DNA of 64,000 nucleotides from NCBI RefSeq assembly GCF_003985155.1, contig NZ_ML133686.1:838001-902000 (forward strand), given 5' to 3'. The notes under the pieces were generated by a model. That model did no database searches and was not told where the DNA came from. It worked only from the letters and a program-made list of their open reading frames with translations. This document shows, piece by piece, positions 29,121 through 38,071 of this stretch; the first letter of the stretch is position 1; each line of letters opens with the position of its first letter. The position numbers and the translations under genes are program-made. The DNA comes from Rhizobium vallis (GTDB lineage Bacteria > Pseudomonadota > Alphaproteobacteria > Rhizobiales > Rhizobiaceae).

Positions 29121-29806
29121 GACAGGATCATCCGGTCGAGCGCGGCAAGAACCGGCGCCATGAAGCGGCGCACCGCAGCATCCGCCTTGTCGGGATCGCC
29201 GGTTTCGATGGCGTCGACGATATCGGCATGCGCCTGCATATCGGGTTCCGGAATATCCTTGCCGAGCGTCGCGGCAATGGTGTCGGCAATCGAGGCCGAG
29301 AAGAAATCATAGATCTCGATCATCGCCTGGTTGCCCGAAGCGGCGATAACAGCCTTGTGGAAGGCAAGGTCGCGCTCGATGAAGGCGGCCTGGTTGCCGC
29401 CATCGTAATTGCCGCGTTCGGCAAGCAGCCTGCGAAGCCCGGCAACCGTTTCCGGCGTCTTGCGGATCGCCGTCAGCCGGGCTGCCTCGACGTCGAGCGC
29501 CAGGCGAGCCTCGAACTGGTCGCGCAGACTGGCGCGCCGCGCCATCGTCAGCGGCCGGCCGGCATCGCTGGTGGAGCGGACATAGGTTCCCGAACCCTGT
29601 CGCGTCTCGAGATAACCCTGGGAAACCAGAACCCGCACCGCCTCGCGCACCGTGCCGCGGCTGACGGAGAGCATGGCCGATAGCGAGGCTTCATTCGGCA
29701 ATTTCTCGCCGACCGCCCAGCGTTTGCCGAGAATGTCGCTGCGGATTGCCACGATCGCCTCATCCGCGAGATTGGTCTTGCTGAGCGCTCGCATCTCAAT
29801 ACTCAT
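29117..29806 (-). CDS. GntR-family (FadR subfamily) regulator
   Basis: 229 residues: winged HTH (EASLSAMLSVSRGTVREAVRVL, then RQGSGTYV) and an all-helical FCD effector domain (FEARLALDVEAARL, ERDLAFHKAVIAASGN, HADIVDAIETGD). It is first in the operon with the CynX-like transporter. The start codon sits inside a 47-bp perfect palindrome that also covers the likely -10, so strong autoregulation is expected. No Shine-Dalgarno is seen; the leader would be only about 13 nt. The inducer is unknown. Confidence 0.9.
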   Translation of the reverse strand: MSIEMRALSKTNLADEAIVAIRSDILGKRWAVGEKLPNEASLSAMLSVSRGTVREAVRVLVSQGYLETRQGSGTYVRSTSDAGRPLTMARRASLRDQFEARLALDVEAARLTAIRKTPETVAGLRRLLAERGNYDGGNQAAFIERDLAFHKAVIAASGNQAMIEIYDFFSASIADTIAATLGKDIPEPDMQAHADIVDAIETGDPDKADAAVRRFMAPVLAALDRMILS

Positions 29807-29839
29807 AAAGTCATCTGATGACTTTATGAGTATTGAGAT
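29793..29839. promoter_or_regulatory. 47-bp perfect palindrome: GntR operator over promoter and start codon
   Basis: Two 23-bp arms (29793-29815 and 29817-29839) are exactly complementary around one central base. The inner part GTCATCTGATGAC suits a FadR-type dimer. On the minus strand it contains the -10 (TACTCA, 29832-29827) and the ATG at 29806; a -35 TTGACG lies at 29855-29850 with a 17-bp spacer. Symmetry places the same -10 and a start codon on the plus strand. Confidence 0.75.
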
Positions 29840-29888
29840 TTCGAAATTCCGTCAAGCTAAATTCGGACAAGAGAATTCCGGCCAATAA
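29826..29888 (+). CDS. Possible 20-aa ORF mirroring the GntR start
   Basis: ATG at 29826 arises because the palindrome repeats the regulator's first codons on the plus strand; it reads MSIEISKFRQAKFGQENSGQ then TAA. A plus-strand TTGCTG 16 bp before the mirrored TACTCA could serve as promoter. No ribosome site is seen. It may be only a by-product of the palindrome. Confidence 0.2.
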   Translation: MSIEISKFRQAKFGQENSGQ

Positions 29889-29913
29889 AAAAGGGCCGCC
29901 TCAGCGACCCTTT
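29887..29913 (-). terminator. Rho-independent terminator of the 23-aa peptide unit
   Basis: 10-bp stem (29890-29899 with 29904-29913, one U-G pair) and 4-nt loop, followed on the minus strand by six T. It points toward transcripts coming from 30.0-30.1 kb. Confidence 0.75.
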
Positions 29914-29971
29914 CCATGAGTTTGGCCTCAAACTGGCCTGGACTGTCTATGCAGCCCCAGGAAGGCGGGGA

Positions 29972-30043
29972 TTAGTGCGAGGGCTGCCTCGCTTTCATCA
30001 CCTCTCCCATGCCCGTTACGAGGTCCGAAATCTCATTAGACAT
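29972..30043 (-). CDS. Tiny peptide gene, 23 aa, with own promoter and terminator
   Basis: Minus strand: AAAGGAAGG (30059-30051), 7-nt spacer, ATG at 30043, then MSNEISDLVTGMGEVMKARQPSH and TAA. A promoter (-35 TTGCAT 30108-30103, 16 bp, -10 TACCTT 30086-30081) lies just upstream and a strong terminator 60 nt downstream, giving a transcript near 190 nt. The peptide is neutral with no membrane segment or cysteine. It could be a functional small protein, a leader peptide, or the ORF of a dual-function small RNA. The function is unknown. Confidence 0.5.
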   Translation of the reverse strand: MSNEISDLVTGMGEVMKARQPSH

Positions 30044-30080
30044 TGGATCACCTTCCTTTCGTTCTGTTGCTGATAGCCCG

Positions 30081-30108
30081 AAGGTAGGCTGATTCTTCTG
30101 AGATGCAA
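30081..30108 (-). promoter_or_regulatory. Probable housekeeping promoter of the 23-aa peptide gene
   Basis: -35 TTGCAT and -10 TACCTT with a 16-bp spacer, about 38 nt before the ATG. It lies just past the end of the pirin gene. Confidence 0.4.
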
Positions 30109-30120
30109 GAAGAAATGCGC

Positions 30121-31032
30121 TCAATGCGCCGCCTTGATAAATGTGCCGTTCTGCAACTCGCGCATCGCCTGCATGATTTCCTCACGGGAGTTCATCACGA
30201 TCGGGCCGTGCCAGGCGACCGGCTCCTCGATCGGCTTGCCCGAAACAAGCAGGAAACGAATGCCCTGATCGCCGGCCTGCACCGTCACTTCATCGCCGCT
30301 GTCGAAGACCACGAGCGTGCGGTTGCCGGACATGTCGCGGATGTTCAGCTCTTCACCGTCGACTTCCTTCTCGACGCGCACGCCGAAAGGTTTCGATGCA
30401 TCGCGGAAGGTGCCGGAGCCGGCGAAGATATAGGCGAAGGCGTTGCGATAGGTATCGACCGGCAGGCGCTTCTTTCTGCCGGGCGGCACCGAAACGTCGA
30501 GATAGATCGGCTCGGCGGCGACGCCGTCCACGGGACCGGCCTTGCCCCAGAAATCGCCGCAGATGACGCGCACAGCCGTGCCGTCATCATCGACGACGAC
30601 AGGAATGTCGGAGGATTTAACGTCCTGATAGCGCGGCGCCGTCATTTTCAGCGAGGAGGGCAGGTTTGCCCAGAGCTGGAAGCCGTGCATGCGGCCGGCG
30701 AAATCGCCCTTCGGCATTTCCTGATGCATGATGCCGCTGCCGGCCGTCATCCACTGGATGTCGCCGGCGCCGAGCAGGCCCTGATTGCCGAGGCTGTCGC
30801 CGTGCTCGACGGTGCCGGCGAGCACATAGGTGATCGTCTCGATGCCGCGATGCGGATGCCAGGGAAAGCCGCGGATATATTCCGCCGGATTGTCGTTGCG
30901 GAAATCGTCCATCATTAGGAAGGGATCGGTCATCGCAGGATCGCCGAAGCCGAAGACGCGGTGCAGCTTGACGCCGGCGCCTTCCATGGTCGGTGTGGCG
31001 ATACTCTCATGCTTGACGGGGCGGATCGACAT
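30121..31032 (-). CDS. Pirin-family protein
   Basis: 303 residues, bicupin. Metal ligands are in FPWHPHRGIET and MHQEMP (two His, then His and Glu), as in pirins that bind iron. Bacterial pirins such as YhhW have quercetinase activity in vitro; a redox-sensing role is also proposed. Single gene, divergent from the amidotransferase across 251 bases in which I see no gene. Confidence 0.93.
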   Translation of the reverse strand: MSIRPVKHESIATPTMEGAGVKLHRVFGFGDPAMTDPFLMMDDFRNDNPAEYIRGFPWHPHRGIETITYVLAGTVEHGDSLGNQGLLGAGDIQWMTAGSGIMHQEMPKGDFAGRMHGFQLWANLPSSLKMTAPRYQDVKSSDIPVVVDDDGTAVRVICGDFWGKAGPVDGVAAEPIYLDVSVPPGRKKRLPVDTYRNAFAYIFAGSGTFRDASKPFGVRVEKEVDGEELNIRDMSGNRTLVVFDSGDEVTVQAGDQGIRFLLVSGKPIEEPVAWHGPIVMNSREEIMQAMRELQNGTFIKAAH

Positions 31033-31283
31033 GGCGTCCTCTCAAAGGGTTCAACTTGAGCTCGACTATAGCCGTCGGGTCGCCGGGCGCGAAGTCCGTG
31101 GCGCGGGCAACGCAGTGTTCACAAAAGAACACAGCGTTTCGCCGAATTTGAAGAGGCCGGTCGTTAAGAAATCGTCATATTGCGCTTGCAAACCGTCCGA
31201 ACGTTAAGCTGTTATTAGCCGCGTTGTTCGACAATTTACAGCATGCCCGCCGATGCGGCGGCGGGTTCCGGAGCAAGAAAGCC

Positions 31284-32096
31284 ATGTGTCGCTGGGCAGC
31301 CTATCGCGGAGATCCTCTCTATCTCGAGGAGTTGGTGTCTTCGCCCGCCCATTCCCTGATCGAGCAGTCCCATTGCGCCACCCGCGCCAAGACGGCGACG
31401 AATGGCGATGGCTTCGGCATCGCCTGGTATGGCGACAGGCCCGAGCCCGGCCGCTACCGCGATATCCTGCCGGCCTGGTCGGATTGCAATCTGAAGAGCC
31501 TGGCGCGCCAGATCCGTTCGCCGCTCTTCCTCGCCCATGTCCGCGCTGCCACAGGCGGCGGCACCCGGCGCGACAACTGCCATCCCTTCACCCACGGCAT
31601 CTGGTCCTTCATGCACAACGGCCAGATCTCCGGTTTCGAGCGCTTGCGCCGGCCGATGGAGGCGATGCTCGACGACGAACTGTTCAATGCCCGCGGCGGC
31701 ACGACCGATTCCGAGCTGATGTTCCTGCTGGCGCTGCAATTTGGCCTGCGCGAGGCGCCGGTAGCAGCGATGGCTGACATGGTCGGTGTTGTCGAGGATC
31801 TGGCGGAAAGCGTCATCGGCTCGATCCTGCTGCGTTTTACTGCCGCCTTCTCCGACGGCAACACGCTTTATGCGATCCGCTATGCCACCGACCGCAAAGC
31901 ACCGACGCTCTATGCCTCGCCTGTCGGCGCCGGCTATTGCCTCGTGTCCGAGCCTTTGAATGACGATGGTGATGCCTGGGCTGAAATTCCGGACGGCAGT
32001 GCCGTCACCATCGGCAAAGATGGCATTGACGTCGCGGACTTCCGGCCGGAGAAGCGGACTGCCGCCAAACCGCAACGCGTAGCTATTCTGGCCTGA
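31284..32096 (+). CDS. Class II glutamine amidotransferase (YafJ/GATase_4-like)
   Basis: 270 residues starting MCRWAAYRGDP, so the N-terminal nucleophile is Cys2 after Met removal; this fixes the start at 31284 against a longer frame. NGDGFGIAWYG, LAHVRAATGG, NCHPFTHG and FMHNGQI are the glutaminase motifs. There is no synthase domain, so it would act with a partner or as a stand-alone hydrolase. EgtC of ergothioneine synthesis is a relative, but no egt gene is nearby. Confidence 0.87.
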   Translation: MCRWAAYRGDPLYLEELVSSPAHSLIEQSHCATRAKTATNGDGFGIAWYGDRPEPGRYRDILPAWSDCNLKSLARQIRSPLFLAHVRAATGGGTRRDNCHPFTHGIWSFMHNGQISGFERLRRPMEAMLDDELFNARGGTTDSELMFLLALQFGLREAPVAAMADMVGVVEDLAESVIGSILLRFTAAFSDGNTLYAIRYATDRKAPTLYASPVGAGYCLVSEPLNDDGDAWAEIPDGSAVTIGKDGIDVADFRPEKRTAAKPQRVAILA

Positions 32097-32108
32097 GCCC
32101 GCTCGCGA

Positions 32109-33314
32109 TTAGCGGAGCCGCCTGGCGATCAGCGCCGCGAGCCTTTCGGCAACCTCTTCCTTCGCCAGGTCAGGCCATTGCTCGACGCCGTCGTGGCGGA
32201 CGAGTTTGACGCTGTTGCGGCTGCCGCCCATGATGCCGGTCGCCGGAGAGACGTCGTTGGCGACGATCATGTCGGCGCCCTTCCGCTCGAGTTTTGCCCT
32301 CGCATTGCTTTCCACGTCCTGCGTCTCGGCGGCAAAGCCGATCACCAGTTTGGGCCGCATCGTGTGATGGCCGACGGTTTTCAGGATGTCCGGATTTTCG
32401 GTCAGCGCCAGCGTCGGAATGGATTCGCCCGGATGTTTCTTCAGCTTCTGGTCGGCGGCCGAGGCGACGCGCCAGTCCGCTACCGCCGCGACCATCACCG
32501 CGATGTCGGCCGGCAGCGCCGCGAGCACGGCATCCCGCATTTCCTCGGCCCGTTCAACGTGGATGACGGTGACCCCAATCGGATCGGCGATTGTCACCGG
32601 TCCCGATACCAGCGTCACCTCTGCCCCGAGCTTTGCAAGCGCCGCGGCGATTGCATGCCCCTGCCGGCCGGAAGAGCGGTTGGCGATATAGCGCACCGGA
32701 TCGATCGGCTCATGTGTCGGTCCTGAGGTGACGATCGCCTTTCGCCCCTTCAGCGGTTTTTCTCCATCGTCGAGCAGTGCTTCGGCGGCCGCGACGATTT
32801 CGAGCGGCTCCGCCATCCGGCCGAGCCCAGCCTCCCGGCTTTCCGCCATTTCGCCGGCCATCGGCCCGATGAAGCGCACGCCGTCAAGCTTGAGCGTTGC
32901 CGCGTTGCGCCGGGTCGCCGGATGCGCCCACATGGCCGGGTTCATCGCCGGCGCCGCAAGCACCGGCCTCTCCGTCGCCAAAAGCACGGTCGAGGCGAGA
33001 TCGTCGGCGATCCCGTTCGCCATCTTCGCCATCAGGTCGGCGGTGGCAGGGGCAATCAGCACGAGGTCGCAATCGCGCGCCAGCCTGATATGGCCGACAT
33101 CCTGTTCGTCTTGGCGGGAAAACAGATCGAGAAAGACATGGTCCGCCGCCAGCGCACCGACGGCAAGCGGCGTGACGAATTCCTGCGCGCCCTTGGTCAT
33201 CACAGGGCGGACGCTCGCGCCGCGCTCGCGCAGCCGGCGGATCAGATCCAGGCTCTTATAGGCGGCGATGCCGCCGGAGATGATGAGGAGGATGCGTTTG
33301 CCGCTGAGAGCCAT
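32109..33314 (-). CDS. coaBC: Bifunctional CoaBC (phosphopantothenoylcysteine synthetase/decarboxylase)
   Basis: 401 residues from the ATG at 33314. The N-terminal flavoprotein decarboxylase CoaC has ISGGIAAYKSLDLIRRL and APAMNPAMW; the C-terminal CTP-dependent synthetase CoaB has TSGPTHEPIDPVRYIANRSSG and KLERKGADMIVAND. Together they make 4'-phosphopantetheine for coenzyme A. In relatives it follows ubiE-ubiB; here those genes are 12 kb away. The 140 bases upstream hold no gene. Confidence 0.95.
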   Translation of the reverse strand: MALSGKRILLIISGGIAAYKSLDLIRRLRERGASVRPVMTKGAQEFVTPLAVGALAADHVFLDLFSRQDEQDVGHIRLARDCDLVLIAPATADLMAKMANGIADDLASTVLLATERPVLAAPAMNPAMWAHPATRRNAATLKLDGVRFIGPMAGEMAESREAGLGRMAEPLEIVAAAEALLDDGEKPLKGRKAIVTSGPTHEPIDPVRYIANRSSGRQGHAIAAALAKLGAEVTLVSGPVTIADPIGVTVIHVERAEEMRDAVLAALPADIAVMVAAVADWRVASAADQKLKKHPGESIPTLALTENPDILKTVGHHTMRPKLVIGFAAETQDVESNARAKLERKGADMIVANDVSPATGIMGGSRNSVKLVRHDGVEQWPDLAKEEVAERLAALIARRLR

Positions 33315-33454
33315 GGCTTTTCTACCCGTCGCCTTATTGACCGGCCCTGACCCTAAGCCTTTGGCGGAGAACATGCAATCGCGGGAACGACACCCATCGG
33401 CCGTAGCCGGCGGGTGCCGCCCCGTTCATGTCATCAACCGTCATTTTCCTGGGC

Positions 33455-34204
33455 TCAGAGGTTGCTCATCCCACCGTCGATGATGAGTTCGCTGCCGACG
33501 ATATAAGCCGCCTCATCGGAGGCGAGGAAGACGATCGTCTTTGCGACTTCGCTGGGGCTCCCGAAGCGGCCGACGGGAATCTGGGACTGGATCTGCGCGG
33601 TCATCGCCTTGGAATCTGCTTCCGACGCTCCGAGCTTGCTGTAGAGCGGCGTGGCGATCGGACCTGGGCTGACGGCGTTGACGCGGATGCCGCGGCCGAT
33701 GAGTTCGCCCGACAGCGTCTTGGCAAGCGTCAGCAACGCACCCTTCGTCAGTGAATAGACGCTGGAGTTCGGCATGCCGATATGGGCGTTGATTGACGTG
33801 TTGAGCACGATCGCGGCCTGTTTCGAAAAGATCGGCAGCAGCGACTGGATCAGGAAAAATGGCCCCTTGACGTTGATATCAACCGACCTGTCGAAGGCGG
33901 TTTCGCTCCACTGTTCCAGCGGCCCGAATTCGGCGACACCGGCATTGACGAAAAGGATGTCGAGCGAACCGAAAGCTTCCTTCACTGTATCGGCAACGGC
34001 CTTCTGGCCGGCCGCATTGCCGGCATCGGCCTGGATGACGATCGCTTTATCGCCAAGTTCGCTACGGGCGGCTTCGACGCTTGCGGCGCTGCTGCCGGTA
34101 ACGACGACACGTGCGCCTTCGGCGATGAACTGGCGGGCAGTTTCGATGCCGATGCCGCTGGTGCCGCCGGTGATGAGGGCTGTCTTGTACTGAAGACGTG
34201 ACAT
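33455..34204 (-). CDS. Short-chain dehydrogenase/reductase (first of pair)
   Basis: 249 residues, classical SDR: TGGTSGIG cofactor loop, VNAG, catalytic Ser in LNTSINAH, Y-x3-K in SSVYSLTKG, and C-terminal VGSELIIDGGMSNL. The substrate is unknown. A copy of AATTGGAGAA lies about 45 bp before its start and recurs in the palindrome beside the LysR gene, suggesting shared control. Confidence 0.9.
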   Translation of the reverse strand: MSRLQYKTALITGGTSGIGIETARQFIAEGARVVVTGSSAASVEAARSELGDKAIVIQADAGNAAGQKAVADTVKEAFGSLDILFVNAGVAEFGPLEQWSETAFDRSVDINVKGPFFLIQSLLPIFSKQAAIVLNTSINAHIGMPNSSVYSLTKGALLTLAKTLSGELIGRGIRVNAVSPGPIATPLYSKLGASEADSKAMTAQIQSQIPVGRFGSPSEVAKTIVFLASDEAAYIVGSELIIDGGMSNL

Positions 34205-34246
34205 GTGAGTTCCTTCAATGGGATGGGCCGCGGCCCGTGGTGGCTC

Positions 34247-34256
34247 AATTGGAGAA
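34247..34256 (+). promoter_or_regulatory. Half-operator upstream of the first SDR
   Basis: AATTGGAGAA, identical to one arm of the LysR-linked palindrome at 35190-35204. An imperfect partner half (CTCAA) sits just before it. Confidence 0.4.
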
Positions 34257-34337
34257 TGTTGCAGAAAAAGCGGCGCGACAATCCGGCGAATCGAGGAATG
34301 GCAATCAATCCGAGCGGGTCATCGCGCCTGGCTTTCG

Positions 34338-35102
34338 TCAGGTGCGGGTGATCGAGGCGCCGCCATCAACCAGCGAAGCGGTGCCGGTGACGAAGCTCGC
34401 ATCGTCGGAGGCGAGATAGAGGACCGAGCGGGCAAGCTCCTCGGGGGCTGCGACACGTTTCAGCGCATGCAGGTTGGTGACGAAGGACTGCTTTTCAGCC
34501 GTATCGTTCATGTCCCGATACATATCGGTATCGACGGCCCCCGGAAGGATGGCATTGACGCGCACGCCCTGTTGGCCGAATTCGGCGGCAAGCGCCTGCG
34601 TCAGGCCGATCAGGCCGGCTTTGCTGGCGGCATAGGCGGCAACGCCCGGGAAGGCGAAGCTGTAGCCGACGAAGGTCGAGGTGAAGATCACCGAGCCGCC
34701 GCCATTTTCGACCATGGCAGCAATCTGGTGCTTGGCGGCGAGGAAGGAGGCGGTGAGATTGATCGCCAGCGCATCGCTGAAGCCTGCTTCCGAAACGGCG
34801 GTGCTCGGGCCGGCTTCGCCGAGCGTGCCGGCATTGTTGAAGGCGATGTCGAGTTTGCCGTAATTCGTTACGGCAGCGGCGACCAGCGCCTTATGATAAT
34901 TTTCCGAGCGAACGTCGCCGGCAACGGCAACCGCATCTCCGCCCTCTGCCTTGATCTCCGCGACGAGGCTGTCGAGTTCGGCCTGGCGGCGGGCGCCGAC
35001 GACGACCTTCGCGCCTTCGGCGGCGAAGAGCTTTGCCGTAGCGCGGCCGATGCCGGAGCTTGCGCCGGTAACGATCGCGACCTTATTGTTCAAGCGGTTC
35101 AT
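34338..35102 (-). CDS. Short-chain dehydrogenase/reductase (second of pair)
   Basis: 254 residues from ATG at 35102 (AGGAG 8 nt upstream). VTGASSGIGRATAKLF, NNAGTLGE, Y-x3-K in AAYAASKAG, and a C-terminal VDGGASI. Divergent from the LysR gene, which is the likely regulator, through the palindrome at 35190-35204. The substrate is unknown. Confidence 0.92.
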   Translation of the reverse strand: MNRLNNKVAIVTGASSGIGRATAKLFAAEGAKVVVGARRQAELDSLVAEIKAEGGDAVAVAGDVRSENYHKALVAAAVTNYGKLDIAFNNAGTLGEAGPSTAVSEAGFSDALAINLTASFLAAKHQIAAMVENGGGSVIFTSTFVGYSFAFPGVAAYAASKAGLIGLTQALAAEFGQQGVRVNAILPGAVDTDMYRDMNDTAEKQSFVTNLHALKRVAAPEELARSVLYLASDDASFVTGTASLVDGGASITRT

Positions 35103-35189
35103 GGTTCCATCTCCTGCGTTTGAGGTGAGGCGGCCCTTGCCGTCCCTTTCGATGAAGGGAAGATGGCATTTTCCTTTCGTTCGGATTAG

Positions 35190-35204
35190 TCTCCAAATTG
35201 GAGA
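35190..35204. promoter_or_regulatory. LysR-type palindromic site between SDR and LysR genes
   Basis: 15-bp palindrome TCTCCAAATTGGAGA (7-bp arms, one central base), 25 bp before the LysR start in the divergent gap. LysR family sites usually contain T-N11-A with such symmetry. Confidence 0.6.
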
Positions 35205-35228
35205 ACTCGAATTCGGAAAAACCGAACG

Positions 35229-36735
<1,507 letters not shown>

Positions 36736-36789
36736 CCGCGTTCGAGAATTTTCAACATAGCCGCTTGACGGACGATTACGTGTCCATTA

Positions 36790-36823
36790 ATTAACCTATA
36801 AGTTAATTAACTTGTAGGTTAAT
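36790..36823. promoter_or_regulatory. 34-bp near-perfect palindrome, ArsR operator
   Basis: Two 17-bp halves (36790-36806, 36807-36823) pair with one mismatch (T36799/G36814). The right edge is 3 bp from the ArsR ATG and covers its weak ribosome site, so binding would block both transcription and the start. AT-rich, unlike its surroundings. Confidence 0.7.
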
Positions 36824-36826
36824 AAA

Positions 36827-37177
36827 ATGCAAGCTGATGTACTCGGCCGGACCTTTTCAGCGCTTGCCGACCCGACCCGCCGGGCGATCATGGCGCGTTT
36901 GGTTTTGGGCGAAGCCTCGGTCTCGGAACTCGCTGAACCCTTCGATATGTCGCTGGTCGCCGTGTCGAAACATCTGAAGGTGCTTGAAAGCGCCGGCCTG
37001 ATCTCGAAGGGCAGGGAAGCGCAATGGCGCCGCTGCCGATTGGAGGCGATGCCTCTGAAGGAGCTCGACGACTGGCTGGAGACCTATCGGCGCTTCTGGA
37101 GCGAAAGCCTCGACAAGCTGGAATCCTACGCAGCAAGCCTGAAACAAAGGAGGAATGTCAATGAACGTGACGAGTGA
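36827..37177 (+). CDS. ArsR-family regulator of the SRPBCC operon
   Basis: 116 residues: winged HTH with LADPTRRAIMARLVLGEASVSELAEPF and VSKHLKVLESAGLI. No metal-site CxC is present, as expected for the ArsR subgroup paired with SRPBCC/AHSA1 genes. Its 3' end overlaps the next gene by 17 nt. The palindrome over its start implies autorepression. Confidence 0.92.
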   Translation: MQADVLGRTFSALADPTRRAIMARLVLGEASVSELAEPFDMSLVAVSKHLKVLESAGLISKGREAQWRRCRLEAMPLKELDDWLETYRRFWSESLDKLESYAASLKQRRNVNERDE

Positions 37178-37646
37178 AGCAAAAGCTGCCGGCCTGAGCC
37201 GCGAGATCCTGCTCGTCCGGGATATCGACGCCCCGCGCGATCTCGTCTTCAGCCTCTGGACGGAGCCGAAGCACCTGCTCCACTGGTGGGGGCCGCATAA
37301 TTGTTCGGCCCCCTCCGTCTCCGTCGATCTGCGTGAAGGCGGCGCCTGGCGGCACTGTATTCTCGGTCGCGACGGCAAGGAATATTGGAGCCGGGGCACC
37401 TATCTCGAGATCAGTCCGCCCGAACGGCTGGTCTTCACCTTCGCCTGGGAAAATGAAGATGGAAAGCCCGGGCACGAGATGCACGTGACCATCGAATTGG
37501 AGGAAAGGGGCGAAGGCACGCGCCTCGTCTTCCGCAAGCTCGAACTGCCGAGTGATACTGAATTCAAGCTGCAATCGGAGGGCTGGGTCGAGGCGCTGGA
37601 GAAAGTTGCCGCCTATGCCGAGGCGCAAGCCAAAGGGAGCATGTAA
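37161..37646 (+). CDS. SRPBCC/AHSA1-domain protein
   Basis: 161 residues. DIDAPRDLVFSLWTEPKHLLHWWGP opens the START-like helix-grip fold, and WVEALEKVAAYA closes it. The ATG at 37161 is preferred to 37155 because AAGGAGG then sits 7 nt upstream. It shares a transcript with ArsR (17-nt overlap) and GFA (1-nt overlap). Ligand unknown. Confidence 0.9.
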   Translation: MNVTSEAKAAGLSREILLVRDIDAPRDLVFSLWTEPKHLLHWWGPHNCSAPSVSVDLREGGAWRHCILGRDGKEYWSRGTYLEISPPERLVFTFAWENEDGKPGHEMHVTIELEERGEGTRLVFRKLELPSDTEFKLQSEGWVEALEKVAAYAEAQAKGSM

Positions 37647-38047
37647 TGAAGAAGATCTATCACGGAAGCTGCCACTGCGGCGCCGTCACCTACGAGGCGA
37701 GCCTCGATCTCTCGGCAGGTACCTTTCGCTGCAACTGTTCGATCTGCAGAAAGAAGCGGAACTGGCTCGCCGTCGCAGCACCTGAGGACTTCCATCTCAC
37801 CGGCGGCGCCGACAATATCGGCGAATACCAGTTCGCCTCCCGCAAACTGCATCATCTCTTCTGCAAGACCTGCGGCATCAGTTCCTATGCCTGGGGCGAA
37901 AACGAGAAGATCGGCACCTTCTACGCTGTTTCGGTCAATTGCCTGGATGATGCGAGCCCCGACGAATTGATCGAAGCTCCGATCGCCTTCGTCGATGGTC
38001 TCCACGATTGCTACGACGCCTCACCAGAGGAAACGCGGCATCTTTAG
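37646..38047 (+). CDS. GFA-family zinc protein (second copy)
   Basis: 133 residues with zinc ligands GSCHCGAV, CNCSICRKK and FCKTCGI. The start overlaps the SRPBCC stop (TAATG). Only moderately similar to the GFA protein at 25770, so not a recent duplicate. Confidence 0.9.
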   Translation: MKKIYHGSCHCGAVTYEASLDLSAGTFRCNCSICRKKRNWLAVAAPEDFHLTGGADNIGEYQFASRKLHHLFCKTCGISSYAWGENEKIGTFYAVSVNCLDDASPDELIEAPIAFVDGLHDCYDASPEETRHL

Positions 38048-38071
38048 TGCGGGGAGCTATTCTTCCCCGCG

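Noticed and set aside
31284..32096. EgtC of ergothioneine synthesis
   Set aside because: The amidotransferase is stand-alone with no egtB or egtD nearby; it matches the broad YafJ group. The ergothioneine cluster is catabolic and 6 kb away.
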